A stretch of 64,000 nt of DNA from positions 124,215 through 188,214 of the forward strand of contig KV425580.1 in NCBI GenBank assembly GCA_001632425.1, in the 5' to 3' direction. This DNA comes from Neolentinus lepideus HHB14362 ss-1. Its lineage: Eukaryota; Basidiomycota; Agaricomycetes; Gloeophyllales; Gloeophyllaceae. The notes under the pieces were generated by a model. The model did no database searches and was not told the origin of the DNA. It worked only from the letters and a program-made list of their open reading frames with translations. Below are positions 1-11,341 of the stretch, in pieces. A program made the translations under genes and the position numbers. Each line of letters starts with the position of its first letter. Position 1 is the first letter of the stretch.

Positions 1-126
1 GAGGATGAGGAGAGCGGGGACGGGGACGGGGACTCTGATCGGGCGGAGGAGGATTGGGGCGGGGGGAAGGGCGTGCTCGTTGACGGGGACTCGATTGCGC
101 GGGTGGCGAGGGAGGAGGTGCATTGA
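1..126 (+). CDS. 3' end of an unidentified gene (acidic C-terminus)
   Basis: Frame 1 is open from the first base to a TGA at 124-126 and encodes about 41 residues. They are very rich in Asp, Glu and Gly and finish in a short charged tail (VAREEVH). The 5' part lies outside the window, so the family cannot be named. The acidic, GC-rich coding character and the clean stop suggest a real last exon. Confidence 0.5.
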   Translation, partial: EDEESGDGDGDSDRAEEDWGGGKGVLVDGDSIARVAREEVH

Positions 127-596
127 TTTTGGGCACGCGCTGTGCTGTTCTACGGTATCGTTCGCCCCGCTGTGGTTGTTGTAATAACACGTCGTCTGCA
201 GTTATTTATTTCGTCGCTATCGTGCTTTGTGGCCGCTGCGTGTTTTAGTTGTTTTGGTCCGCTACGCATACGCATACGCATTTTGGTCGTGTTGGTTCTT
301 CTCGGGCTAGAACTTGAAGTAGATATGCAAACATACATATATACGTACATACATACATACATGCGTCGCATTTTTCTGTATAGATGTGGTGTTTCTTGCG
401 TTTGATAGATGTGACCGGTCTTTCTTGCGTTTGTGTGGTGGTATACCCGTTTTCACAGTGTTTGTAGATTGAATGCATACGTTCATACGGCACAGACAAT
501 ATTCCGCACAGGTGTAACATTACAGTCACCGAGTTCAATTGTATCATTGGGATGAGCCCGAACAGGGCACAAGCAAGCACGTCAACGTCAAACTCA
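127..596. other. Intergenic region, no gene seen
   Basis: AT-rich spacer between two convergent 3' ends: the plus-strand fragment ending at 126 and the minus-strand oxygenase pseudogene ending at 597. Open frames here are short and overlap one another on both strands without any recognisable motif. It contains the small CATA-type microsatellite at 328-362. Confidence 0.5.
328..362. repeat. (CATA)n microsatellite
   Basis: Short run of imperfect ACAT/ATAC units with an ATATAT core, lying in the 3' intergenic space. No functional sign. Confidence 0.7.
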
Positions 597-2029
597 CTAC
601 CAAGTCCCCTTCTCTCGAATATCCCACTCCCTCTTCCCGTACGCCCCAACGTGGATAACCAGAACCGTATTCCCGTACAAGAAACCAAGCGTATGCTGGG
701 TCTCATACGCGAGGTACGCATTAAACTCGGTCATATCCGTCACCCAATTAACCGCCCTCCAGTAATACAAATCGAATGCCTCAAACTCGAGCCGCCCTTC
801 CTTGATTTGATGGCGTCACACTCCCTCCGTTCGTTCGTCACACTCCCGCCGATGTCGGTGAGGTGCGTGGTGATGTCCCCGTCCGTGCCCATCGCGTACT
901 CGCTCAGCGGCACAAAGTCCTCCACCATAACGACGAACTCGTCCCTGTCACACGCGAGCCCCAGCTCCTCCGCGAACTTCATGATCATCGCGTCGCTTCC
1001 GCGCGCGCGCCACAGAGCTCGACGGCGCGTCTAGCCGGTCGACCTTCCCGAGCTTGACAGGGTGCTGGTATTTCATCCCGAACCCGAGCGTCCCTCCGTT
1101 CGGCAAGAACTGCGGGTCGTCCAGCAGCCGCTTGAGAACGTCTGCGAATTCCGACTCCCTTGGGTCCTTCGAGTGGCGGGCGGACTTTTCGTATCCTGTT
1201 CTGCGGGGTCAGGATCCGTGAAATACAAGTTATACGTCAGAGTGACGCGATAGCCGGACGTCACGGTGGTCGCTTCGTGCTCGACGTCGGCGTAGAACGC
1301 TATGTAGGCGAGGTGCGGCTCGCGAGGATCTTCCCAGAATCAAACTCCCATTCTTTGCCTCTGTGACATAGGATGAGAGCACCGCCTTCGTGCGGAGTCG
1401 GATAGACGACAACTAGCGAGCCAAACATGTTCTCTGCTCTAGGTGTATCTTTATGTGCCTTGAAGAACGCGCCGGGGCCTGTAGTGTAGTGAAGAGCATA
1501 ACAGACTCGACATCGATATCTCGCATTGGGCGAGGCAACCTACCATATATGTTTAATTTGTACAATTCAGCCTTTATCGACCTGCTAGTGTCGTGGCCTT
1601 CCAAAAGACTCTCTCTGAGCACACGGGCGAGATCTTCAGAGTGCAGGGGGACGAAGTTGACGGAGAAATCGGACGTGTCGAGTTTCCCGGCCTTGCGGTA
1701 GGACTCGTCTAGGACGTCTTCGTTGTGGCGGCCAAACGTAGCCGGCGTACACGTTTGTGCCAGCGCTTTCAGGTCGTCGTCAGTGGCTTTCGAGAGGTCG
1801 ACGCGTCTACGAGTACTCTCTCTATGTCAGTGTGCGTGCAATGTGAGAAGTACTGGCGAGACGCACCGGGCATCTATTTCGTTGGTAGCGTAGTACAGCT
1901 GGAAGTCGTTAGGGATCACCACACCGCTACAGTACGGCGGCCTATGGCGTCCCTCAACGTCTCAATGAACTCGGAGGAAATCACTCCACCACGCAGCAGT
2001 CTCTCTTCCATGGACATTTGCCGGGACAT
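597..2029 (-). pseudogene. Broken Fe(II)/2-oxoglutarate oxygenase, copy 1
   Basis: Minus-strand homologue of the two intact oxygenase genes at 17.0-20.7 kb, with the same exon order and start region. Compared with them it carries several separate frame-breaking changes: about 7 bp lost in the first exon after the DAI stretch, about 11 bp lost after ILA near 1330, and further shifts near 1180, 980 and 820. Together they prevent any continuous reading frame. The middle exon (LLEGHDT... to the KLNIYG junction) and the end (GFLYGN, stop TAG 597-599) still align well, so decay is recent. The distal metal-binding DVEHE motif is still readable in one frame. The family is a cytosolic 2OG-Fe(II) dioxygenase (prolyl 4-hydroxylase-like fold); substrate unknown. 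Confidence 0.85.
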
Positions 2030-2564
2030 ATTGCCGTTGACGAGGGTAGGGACAGAACGGCACCATTTATATATTACCCCCCACACAGGCCCGAGTCATT
2101 GTCAGGATGATTCTTTACACAATGAATCACACATATTCGGAGCCGCCTATTATGTACCGGCTCGACAGGGGTCGTATGCGCATGAACTGTCAGATATCGA
2201 AGACAGTAGTGTTAGCTAATCCGAGACAGAGGAATGCAAGGTGAAAAGAATTAACCAGAAATCGACCAAGCTGTAGATGCAAATTCTGTGGTTAGGACAG
2301 GCTTCCGAGAGGCAGCACGGGTGGCGTGGTTAGAGGGGTAAATCCCACGGTGGCGAAGCTGTGGCTCCGGGGTGATCACATGGTAGACACGTGCTCAATT
2401 TTCTTCGCTAGTTGGTCATGACGATATTCAGTACAAGTAGAGTAATGCTACAGTAGGATGACAATGATTAGACTACGAATTATAAAAGCGTACTAAGACG
2501 AAAGTAATAAAAGCCGACAACAAGAGTAGCGCTGTAATTCAATTCCGCAAACTTCATCAAAAGA
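2030..2564 (-). promoter_or_regulatory. Shared upstream module of oxygenase copy 1
   Basis: About 300 bp directly upstream of the pseudogene start is recognisably the same sequence as the regions upstream of the two intact copies (16640-17016 and 18930-19241). A TATA box (TATATAAAT on the minus strand, about 2065-2073) is kept although the gene is broken. The remainder up to 2564 is spacer behind the coiled-coil gene that ends at 2565. Confidence 0.6.
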
Positions 2565-3990
2565 TCAAGGCGACTTCGTATACCGCTCCGTCTTCACCTT
2601 CTTCTTCGGCCTACTCGCCACATTCTCCTTATTACTCCCACTCTCCCTAATCACCTCCTTGCAGGTACTCTCCCTCACCACCTGAGCCGCGGCGTCATTT
2701 CTACAACTCTCCGCAAGCACGTCCAGCCGCCTCTTCACATTGCTTTGTATCACGCTCGCAGCATGGAGCGCGTGGAAGAGCGTGACGTTGTACCCGACGC
2801 AGCGCAGGCTGTAGCACGGTACGGACCACTCGCCAACCTCGTACTTTCGCTTGACCTCGGCCTGGGCCGCGAGCGAGGGGACGGACCCCGGCGGGGCGGT
2901 TTGGGAGGCCACGCGCATGCAGTGCTTGGATTTCGTCTGCAGGAGGGAGGGTAGTCGAGTGAAGGAGGAGAGGGACGGAAACAGACCTGTTCGTCGAGGT
3001 TAAGCCATTCGGACAGCTTCATCTCGCCGCCTTCGAACATGGTGCTAGTGTAGCGGCCCAGGTATAGCCACTGAATTCAGTCCTATCAGTCCGAATGGAG
3101 GCACGCGCGCTTGTACCGACCTCTGTTTCGCGGACCTCGACAATCAGCTCGAATTCCAAGTCCAGGGGGAGGACCCAAGGAGGGTAAAACCAATAGCCGT
3201 GCTTCCCAGGGGCGGGGACGCGCACCGGGAGATAGGATGGTGGGCGAGGGACGAGGTACAGATGGAGGCCGTTAAATTCCTGTAATGTGATATCAGTCAA
3301 TATTGGGACGCGAAGGTTCATGCAGATAGGTTAGATACCTACAGGTGGGAGTGAGTTGCGGATCAGATAGGGCTGGGCAAGCTTGACGGGCGACGACACG
3401 GTGATAAAATCCGTGGCCGGAAAGAGAGAGGCGAGAGTACGCGTGCGGTGCTCTTCGGCTTCATGTGCGAGCATGCGGCTTTGAAGACAAAATTGTTGAA
3501 TCTACACATGCGCGCCAATTGTTAGAATTAGAACCGACTTGATGCAAGTAAACGTATCCAATAAGTACTGACTTGAACGCTGAGCGTGACGCGCTCGGCC
3601 TCCAGGCTGCCAACGCGTTTCGTCAGTTCGAGGTTCTCCTTCTCGCTTTCCGAAAGATGAGTTCGCAGCTCCCGTAGGGATTCGGTAGACGTAGTGATCG
3701 CATCGAGAATCTTGGCGTCGGATGTTTTGCGGCATTGAGCATCGATTTTGAGGGTGCTGAGGACTTCATTTAGGAGCAGCTTTTCGTTGCTACATCCTGT
3801 AGTTCTGAGTTCCACCTGTGGGGTTATTGATCGTCAGCTTAGAGCCGGCCCTGAAACTTAAAGACCTGAAGAGCTACACAGCGATACGTACCTTCAGCGC
3901 ATCGAGCTCATCCTTCGCGGCCTTGTATTTTGTCGACCAAAACTCGACCAGTTCCTGCGAATGAGCGACGTCGATAGACACGGTAGGCAT
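2565..3990 (-). CDS. Coiled-coil protein with C-terminal basidiomycete domain (unknown function)
   Basis: Six exons join in frame: 3990-3892, 3815-3573, 3501-3343, 3279-3121, 3070-2987 and 2936-2565, giving 371 residues. ATG at 3990 opens MPTVSIDVAHSQ. Residues 15-125 are charged and heptad-like (ELTKRVGSLEAERVTL), a probable coiled coil. The C-terminal half contains WLYLGRYTSTMFEGGE followed by KLSEWLNL. The tail is basic (RPKKKVKTER) and could be a nuclear localisation signal. The layout resembles fungal DUF6697-type proteins, but I cannot confirm that. It lies just upstream of the oxygenase pseudogene on the same strand, and scraps of it follow both intact oxygenase copies, so the two genes were duplicated together. 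This is the only complete copy in the window. Confidence 0.75.
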
Positions 3991-4453
3991 AGTCGTAAAA
4001 AGTGGACGGGATAAAAAGTTGGAAAAACATTATGTTGTAGACCTCGCTTTATGAGTTTGGATTTGTCCCAAAGGCCTTCTGTCGTGGTTTACGCCAAGGA
4101 CGAAAGCGGAAGGAGGTTTACCGGTTCTGGAGACGCAGCGCACATGTGGCAGTTAGAAATATGGTCCTTTCCCAGCGTAGATCTTCGCGCCCAATATAGT
4201 TAATCACCTACCACTTATAGAAGGTTAGCGCTTCGACCGTGTAACATACATCAACTTTTCAGTCCTTCACATTTCCCTTCACCGCCAATGTATCCGAAAG
4301 CAGCTAATTGCAATCCATAATGATCTTATATTGCTTTATTTGTGCTGACTCTAAGTAAGCGACCCCTCAGACTGTTACTTTAACGCTGTCAGGTATCATA
4401 AATATTCTCAACATATTATTAATCCACGACCATTATTACAGCACAGCACTACA
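3991..4453. other. Upstream region of the coiled-coil gene; no gene seen
   Basis: Spacer between the start of the coiled-coil gene (3990) and the stop of WBP1 (4454); both are on the minus strand. It must hold the WBP1 3' UTR and the promoter of the coiled-coil gene. No clear TATA box or repeat is visible. Confidence 0.4.
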
Positions 4454-6072
4454 CTACTCCGCCTTCGCGCCCTTCCTCCTCCTCGAGCCCCTATCATCCC
4501 CAGCGAGCCACAGCACCGAGAAGATCACGAACCCAGCACTCGTGCTAATCGCGCCAACGTAGTAAGGCCAAGCTGCGCTCAAGAAACGCGGGTATTCATC
4601 ATGCCGCGGTGGAACGACGGGCACCGTGGTAGAGCTGTGCAAGTGCGTCCAACTGGATGAGAGGTAGCCACGGTCAGCGATAAAAGCAACGAGGTAACGA
4701 ATATGGCACGCACCCTTTGCGTTTGTAATCCACGACAAACTTGAACACGCCGTGCCGGTCGGGGATACGGAAGGTCACCGAATATTCACCTGGCTTTCCT
4801 TGGACGGGAGGCAGAGAAGTGCGAATGTGGGGGTCGAGCATCGTGAACTCAAGCTGCATGTCAGTGAGGCCCGAGAAAGGCTCCCAAGTGCACGTGGTAG
4901 GGTTGTATTTTGAAATATGCGTGCTGTAGACCTACGAGAAAAAGAGCGTAAGCGTGTAGTGAGTGAGTGATGGAGGGGAAAGCACGTACAACATGGTCGT
5001 TGGTGGTGTACTTGTCGCCCGGCTGAGTCTCGTTCACCTTGTGGTGTGTCGAGCCGTCGACCCGCAAGACGAGGGACTCTTGGAACGTCCATGCCGCGAC
5101 GTCCCGCGCGAACTGGGCGTTTCCAGACTTGACGCCTCTGTATACCAGGATATGAGCACAACCGGAATTTCGGAATGGACAATATTAACGCACTTTGTCA
5201 CTTCCTTCTTGGCGAACTCGTCGCTGAACAACTCGATACCACCGACGAACAAAGCGCGACCACCGTCGATGGTCTGGAAGCCTGTGACAACGCTCATGTC
5301 CTTACCCGCCCATAGGCCCTCGCCGCCCCTCTCCGCCGCATCGACGATCGCATCAGCACCCGAGTCTTCAGTCGTGTCAGCTGCGAAGCTCTCCGACGGG
5401 GCGTTCAGGAACGGCACAAGCAGGGGGTTATTCCCCAGCGCGAACGGGATGCCGGAGTACCAGACAGGCGAAAGGCCCGAGGTGAGTGCTGGACTGGGGA
5501 ATGAGACCGGAATGGGGACCACGGTGGCTGGCGTGTCGCGCTCAGGGAAGTGGGAGATGAGGGGTGTGCCGGGAGGGGGGAGAATAAGTGAAAATTCGGA
5601 TGCGAGGGAGGTGAGCGGCGTTTGTTTTGAGCCCAGGGCGAAGATGACGTTGGTGTTTTTGGAAAGCAAGTCGACCAAGGCCTGTGGGACGATGTCCTTG
5701 GCATATGCTAGCATACATGTTATTAAAAAGACGAGTTATGTGATTAGAGGGCTTACTTTTGGTTTCGGGAGTGAAGAGAATGACATGGGCGAATGAAGCT
5801 ATGCCATCTTGGATAATTGCAGGTGTCACATCCTTTGGCGCGCGGAACGTAAGTTCATAGCCCTGCTCTAATAGCCATTACTACGTCGTTACGGTCCCAT
5901 ACCGCACAATCCATAATCACGTACCCTCCAGCCCTTTGAAGAAGATGGAATAGTTGTCCTTGGACAGACTTGGATCGAGAACGACCAGGAGAGAGTTGCC
6001 CGTGCTAGAGCGAGCGTACGACAGAATAGCCAGGCTCAATATTAGTAGTAGGACACGCCATATCCGAAACAT
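4454..6072 (-). CDS. WBP1: Oligosaccharyltransferase subunit WBP1/OST48
   Basis: Non-catalytic subunit of the ER oligosaccharyltransferase, which transfers the dolichol-linked glycan to Asn in nascent secretory proteins. Six exons join in phase (6072-5925, 5867-5757, 5707-5194, 5137-4990, 4931-4714, 4652-4454) to give 445 residues, the usual family length. I chose ATG 6072 because it places a signal peptide (MFRIWRVLLLILSLAILSYA) at the N-terminus. The lumenal start then has the family pattern LLVVLDPSLSKDNYSIFFK and GYELTFRAPKD. Later landmarks are VIFALGSKQTPL, GGRALFVGG and FKFVVDYKRKGW. A single membrane span (YYVGAISTSAGFVIF) precedes a short basic cytosolic tail. An upstream in-frame ATG (6129) would add 19 residues and bury the signal peptide. 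Confidence 0.95.
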
Positions 6073-6468
6073 GGCTGCTCGTATGGACGAGCGACGTGTA
6101 TGAAGTTGCTGCGGTACTTGTGCAGCCACCGGCTACGTGTAGATTACACGTTCTCGATTAGGAAACAGCTTGGAAGGACCCTGGATACTGGAAAATGGAT
6201 TATAGCGCCGCGAGAAGACAGAGTTCTAGAGGTTGAGATTGAGTCCCAGGTATTACCGTTGACTACCTAGTAAAATCATGTATTGCTACTAATATTGATT
6301 ATCGATCATTGTCTATACGTATGTAATACATCTCAATCGACCTGACAGACTGTGGAGACAAGTCGCACTTGGTTTGACACGGATGAGCGATGCCGACGTC
6401 TCTTGTGGACTGACCACGAAAGTGTTCTGAACGAGCCGATTGCGCAATACATCGCGCCACGAAAAGTA
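6073..6468. other. Intergenic region, no gene seen
   Basis: Spacer between the WBP1 start and the stop of the HNH nuclease relic. It contains the WBP1 promoter; no TATA box or repeat stands out. Confidence 0.4.
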
Positions 6469-7704
6469 CTACACTGGATCAGAGAGATACGACTGAGAGA
6501 TACTAATGTCGTACAGTCGTGCCGCCAAAACATCTGCAGGAACGACACCGGTCGAGTCATACTCGTCATCATCATCGTCCAATAGCTCGTAGTATCCTAT
6601 TGCGCCCGACATGTGCGCGACCCTGCAGCACGATGCATGGATATGTAAATACCTTGGATTCGGAAGCGCGAGCTCTTGTGCAAACTGGAAAGTGACGACA
6701 TGGGGGACATTAAACCCATCCTTGTGGAAGACGACGTCCAAGGTGGAGACAACATTGTAACGGTTAGCAGTTTCCTAAGTCATGAACAGGGATGAATGCC
6801 TAGATCAGATTGTGCGACTTGGTGTAAGACTATACCGTGGCTTCGAACCAGAGCTTGAGATTGTCGAAGTACTCGTGTAAGTTCGAGTCTAAAGTCAGAA
6901 TGTTGTCCAGACGGTGAATTTGTGCTCCCGCAAGTTCCTTGCTAATCTCTGGATACCCAAAGTCTTTGAGGACAGCTCAAGCAGTATATGCGTAGTGGAG
7001 CTGACATAAATTTCAAGAATAAAGAACTTCTTGACTACGATTGCTTGCACAGCACTGACCTTCGCCTTTTCACCCAAATCCGTGTTGATGATTTCACCAA
7101 AGATATGAGCGCACTGAGTCCCGCAGGCGCCCCCTTTCACGGTCGAATTCCACGACTGTTTATCCATCTTCCCCGATACCACACACCTGAAGTTGTCGCG
7201 CAGCAAAGCCTGTTTATACGCTACGAGTCCACGAAGGAGACTTGGCTATGGAGCAGTGGCTGCGCACCGATTTTTTTGCTTGCTAATGATCTTTCGGATG
7301 TGTATACTTGAGCTTATTATTGTTCATCTCATCCTCGATGAGCGCCCGGCGGAAGTCAAACGAAGATCGCGAGCCATAGCCAGATGGGACGGGAGTTCGC
7401 CCCTTGTGACTTCGGATTAAAACAATAACCTAAATGAGTCAAAGAGGGACATCTGTTCGAAAAAGAAAGAATTACAAGGCCGGAGAAAGTGCTTGTCGTA
7501 GTCTTCGCCTGCCTGAACTGCCTTTTCGTAAGACTCGCAGGATACGATTGTCTCGGCTACGTGAAGCGTCGCAGTAGGACTAGGACCTTTGTCCAGCAGG
7601 TGGCCAAGGATACGTATATTGATCAATTCTTTCCCTAATGTCGTGAGCTCGGTCTTCTTCTGGGCGAGCTTGTCCAGGATAACCTTTTCATCCCGGCGGC
7701 ACAT
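6469..7704 (-). pseudogene. Probably broken HNH nuclease (HNH_2-type, basidiomycete family)
   Basis: The pieces match the common Agaricomycete HNH endonuclease family in order: SCESYEKAVQAGEDYDKHFL, SHKGRTPVPS, SFDFRRALIEDEM, LLRDNFRCVVSGK, TQCAHIF, the core IHRLDNILTLDSNLHEYFD with LKLWFE, and the C-terminal NPRYLHIHASCCRVAHMSGA. The nuclease core therefore looks intact. Two joins fail, however. No GT...AG pair near 7480-7420 keeps phase between the first and second pieces. The second piece runs into TAG at 7283-7285, and splicing it to the third needs one base fewer than is present after the acceptor. I read this as two small frameshifts, though an unusual splice is possible. The true N-terminus is uncertain and may lie in an exon upstream of 7704. 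Confidence 0.65.
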
Positions 7705-7915
7705 GCTGTAGGCGCTGGAGACTGACGCTCGGATGTGTAAAGTTGTCAGCGAGAGGCACCGGATATGAATTCAATAGCATAGCACAAGAGGGCTGCGTTG
7801 AAATATTTATTAGTTGCCTTGAGAATGGCTTTCCTCGACTATTTGTGTTTATTTGTTTTATCCACTTAATTCGGCTATAGCAGCTGAGCCGAGCCGAGCT
7901 GAGCCGAGCCGAGCC

Positions 7916-8040
7916 ACCGTCGGCGGATTGGCCGCGGTTGGTTTTTGGTTTTTGTTTTGTTGCACCGCGCCGTTTAGGATTTCCGACGACTCATTGGCTG
8001 CCGCACAGTGTGACTCAACCTGTGACTTTGTGACATTTGT
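7916..8040 (+). repeat. Left terminal inverted repeat of the 1.1-kb element
   Basis: Begins ACCGTCGGCGGATTGG and ends GTGACATTTGT. It is the inverted partner of 8864-8988. Confidence 0.8.
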
Positions 8041-8863
8041 GGGATATTATTTACCTATGTAACTATTGTTACCTACACAGTAAATTGCAGTAAAAATGTA
8101 AAAAATGGTAGGACCAGTTCTGACCCAGCATGATTATTCTTGAGTGAAGGACACCTTTCAGAATATCTTCTTCAATAGCCCTAATCTTTTCAGCCTTGAT
8201 GGTAATCTTGGATTTGATTGGCACCACTTGCTCATTCTTGGGTATCCTACCTTGATCTCCAGCTACCTGTGCTTCTCCAACTGATTATCAAGATCAACAG
8301 TAATGTGGTCCTATTCTTCCAGAATTGACATGTTATTCCAAGATATGCCGGAACCACAGAACATGTCTCGGCATATGCCGGAGGCCTGCGTTTCGATAAG
8401 GTGCAAGCGGCAACATAACTTTAATTCTCAAAAGAATCTGAATATATTGTTTTACACATTTTGGAATCGACCATTGCAGTCCTTTTCTTGGAATCATTTG
8501 TCATTCAGGTAGAAACTGCAATTTCATGAAATAAAACAGGTACTTGAGGGGCCTAAATCAAAACTAAAACTGCAATGCTCTATTTTATAGTGCTCAAAGT
8601 AATATATTCTGATTTTTATTTGAATAGTACAGTGTATCTCCGCTCTGAAACTTGCACCACAAGTGGCGCCCACATTTGGCTGCAGTACATGCACATCAGA
8701 GTTTAAAACTCATAGGGATTGCCAATCCCCAGTCATTGTGCACCCGTAGGTAATATCTTACATCAAAAACATTCCCATGAAGAAATGTAACATGGACATG
8801 GAAAAAAGGTAGCTTAGAATGTCTTCCGAGACGTGTCAGACATGAATCTTCAGTCGGCCGAGC

Positions 8864-8988
8864 ACAAATGTCACAAAGTCACAGGTTGAGTCACACTGTA
8901 CGGCAGCCAATGAGTCGCCGGAAATCCTAAACGGCGCGGTGCAACAAAACAAAAACCAAAAACGAATCGCGACCAATCCGCCGACGGT
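8864..8988 (-). repeat. Right terminal inverted repeat of the 1.1-kb element
   Basis: Reverse complement begins ACCGTCGGCGGATTGG and follows the left repeat to GTGACATTTGTG. Confidence 0.8.
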
Positions 8989-9259
8989 AGCCGAGCTGTG
9001 GCAACAAATAGTGGCCAAAGTGTGCATTGGCTATGAGAAATCAGAGATGTGTATTATGCGAGGATGAAACCGGGTCTGTTAACAGAGAGCCACTCGGAAA
9101 ACCGTACAACTTCGATTTGCGCTGATGCGTCCAACGGCGTCGCAGCCACACAAACCCCGTCGAATTTCTCCCAGGCCTCCGGAAGACGGCGCCAGCACAT
9201 CCGACATCCTCCTGCCTCAACCCCATCTACCGCTCTTCCTTCACTGAGTTGTACCGGTC

Positions 9260-10250
<991 letters not shown>

Positions 10251-11341
10251 AACGTATATATTTATCAGGAGATCTTGCCGGATGCTATACAAACGTAAGA
10301 TTTCTGCTGCTATCTGATTCCTGACTTCGACCTTGTGAATGAGAATGCTGGAGTGACATGCGCAATGAATGGTGGGCAGGTAGGCTGATGTAATTGCCTT
10401 GGACCTCGGTAGATAATGCAGAAGAGCGGTGGCGCAATCCGAAGCTTTTGCTGAGTACCAACGCGCGTACAACTCCCGTTTACCACCTGCTCGTTTTTTT
10501 CTTGATTCGACACGATTTGCATCTCCGAGGAGGTAAGCACTTACCCTCTGTTATTCGCAGCACAGCATCTGTCCGCAAGGTGCCTTTCGGGGATAGCAGA
10601 AGCCTTCGATCTCTCGAAAATGAATGTATGGCCGCCAAAAATACGACCTCTGCCGACAGAATGCCAGGGGCATCGTGGTTTCCTGTGAGTGTTCGCTATC
10701 CTTCCTTGAGATCTAGGACCTTGCTGGGTTACTTTCGTTTCGTTCAACTGCCGATGCCAGGAAAAGTGAATATGGCGAAGAGGTTCACGTCGCCATGGGG
10801 TATCTGACAATTTGTAGAGTGATGGGATCAGACCCAGAGCCACTTTGATCGGAGTTGTGCGGATTGAAGATAAGATGAGTCGCGTGGCTCTCCGTATGAA
10901 GAACCCATACAGTGGAAATAACTTTGTGTAACTTTTTACTTCGGTGCGATACGATGTCACACCCGATAACCACTGTGGAGTCTCGACATTTTCTGCCAGC
11001 GAAGGTTGATCCAGTGTGTTGCATCGAAGTTAACGCCATCCTACTAGTTTGACCACCGCGGATAGTGCTCAGCCAACAACCTGGTCTGCTGATGCGTGTA
11101 CCGCCGGTCAGGAATACCGAATCACGTTGCACCGCATCACGTTTCTTAGAGCTTCCAATCGGAGTTTGGCGTTGACCGCCCTGCACGTAAAGGATATACT
11201 AGGTACCGTCTAAGGTGCAGATTCGTCCACGGAAGGATAGATCGGGTTTCACTGAACTATTCTCGATCACAGCGTTGTCTCTTATATAACTTACATGTAG
11301 CGAGTATTGGATGCAAGACTGGACTTCTGGAGGACGTCGCA
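10251..11341. other. Gene-free spacer between ADK1 and the Zn2Cys6 gene
   Basis: About 1.1 kb containing only overlapping open frames with no recognisable motif. It carries the ADK1 3' UTR and the upstream region of the transcription factor. No repeat, TATA box or structured RNA was noticed. Confidence 0.4.

Larger units (their letters stand above)
7915..8988. mobile_element. Non-autonomous DNA transposon with long terminal inverted repeats
   Basis: About 125 bp at the left end (7916-8040) recurs inverted at the right end (8864-8988) with only a few differences. The 820 bp between hold no credible gene. Both outer edges abut the 8-mer AGCCGAGC (7907-7914 and 8989-8996), which fits an 8-bp target-site duplication of the hAT type. 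The left copy lies within a run of GAGCC repeats, so the match could partly be chance. The element lies between the HNH relic and ADK1. Confidence 0.75.

Noticed and set aside
10394..10807. 137-codon plus-strand open frame after ADK1
   Set aside because: No motif, biased composition and competing minus-strand frames of equal length; treated as chance.
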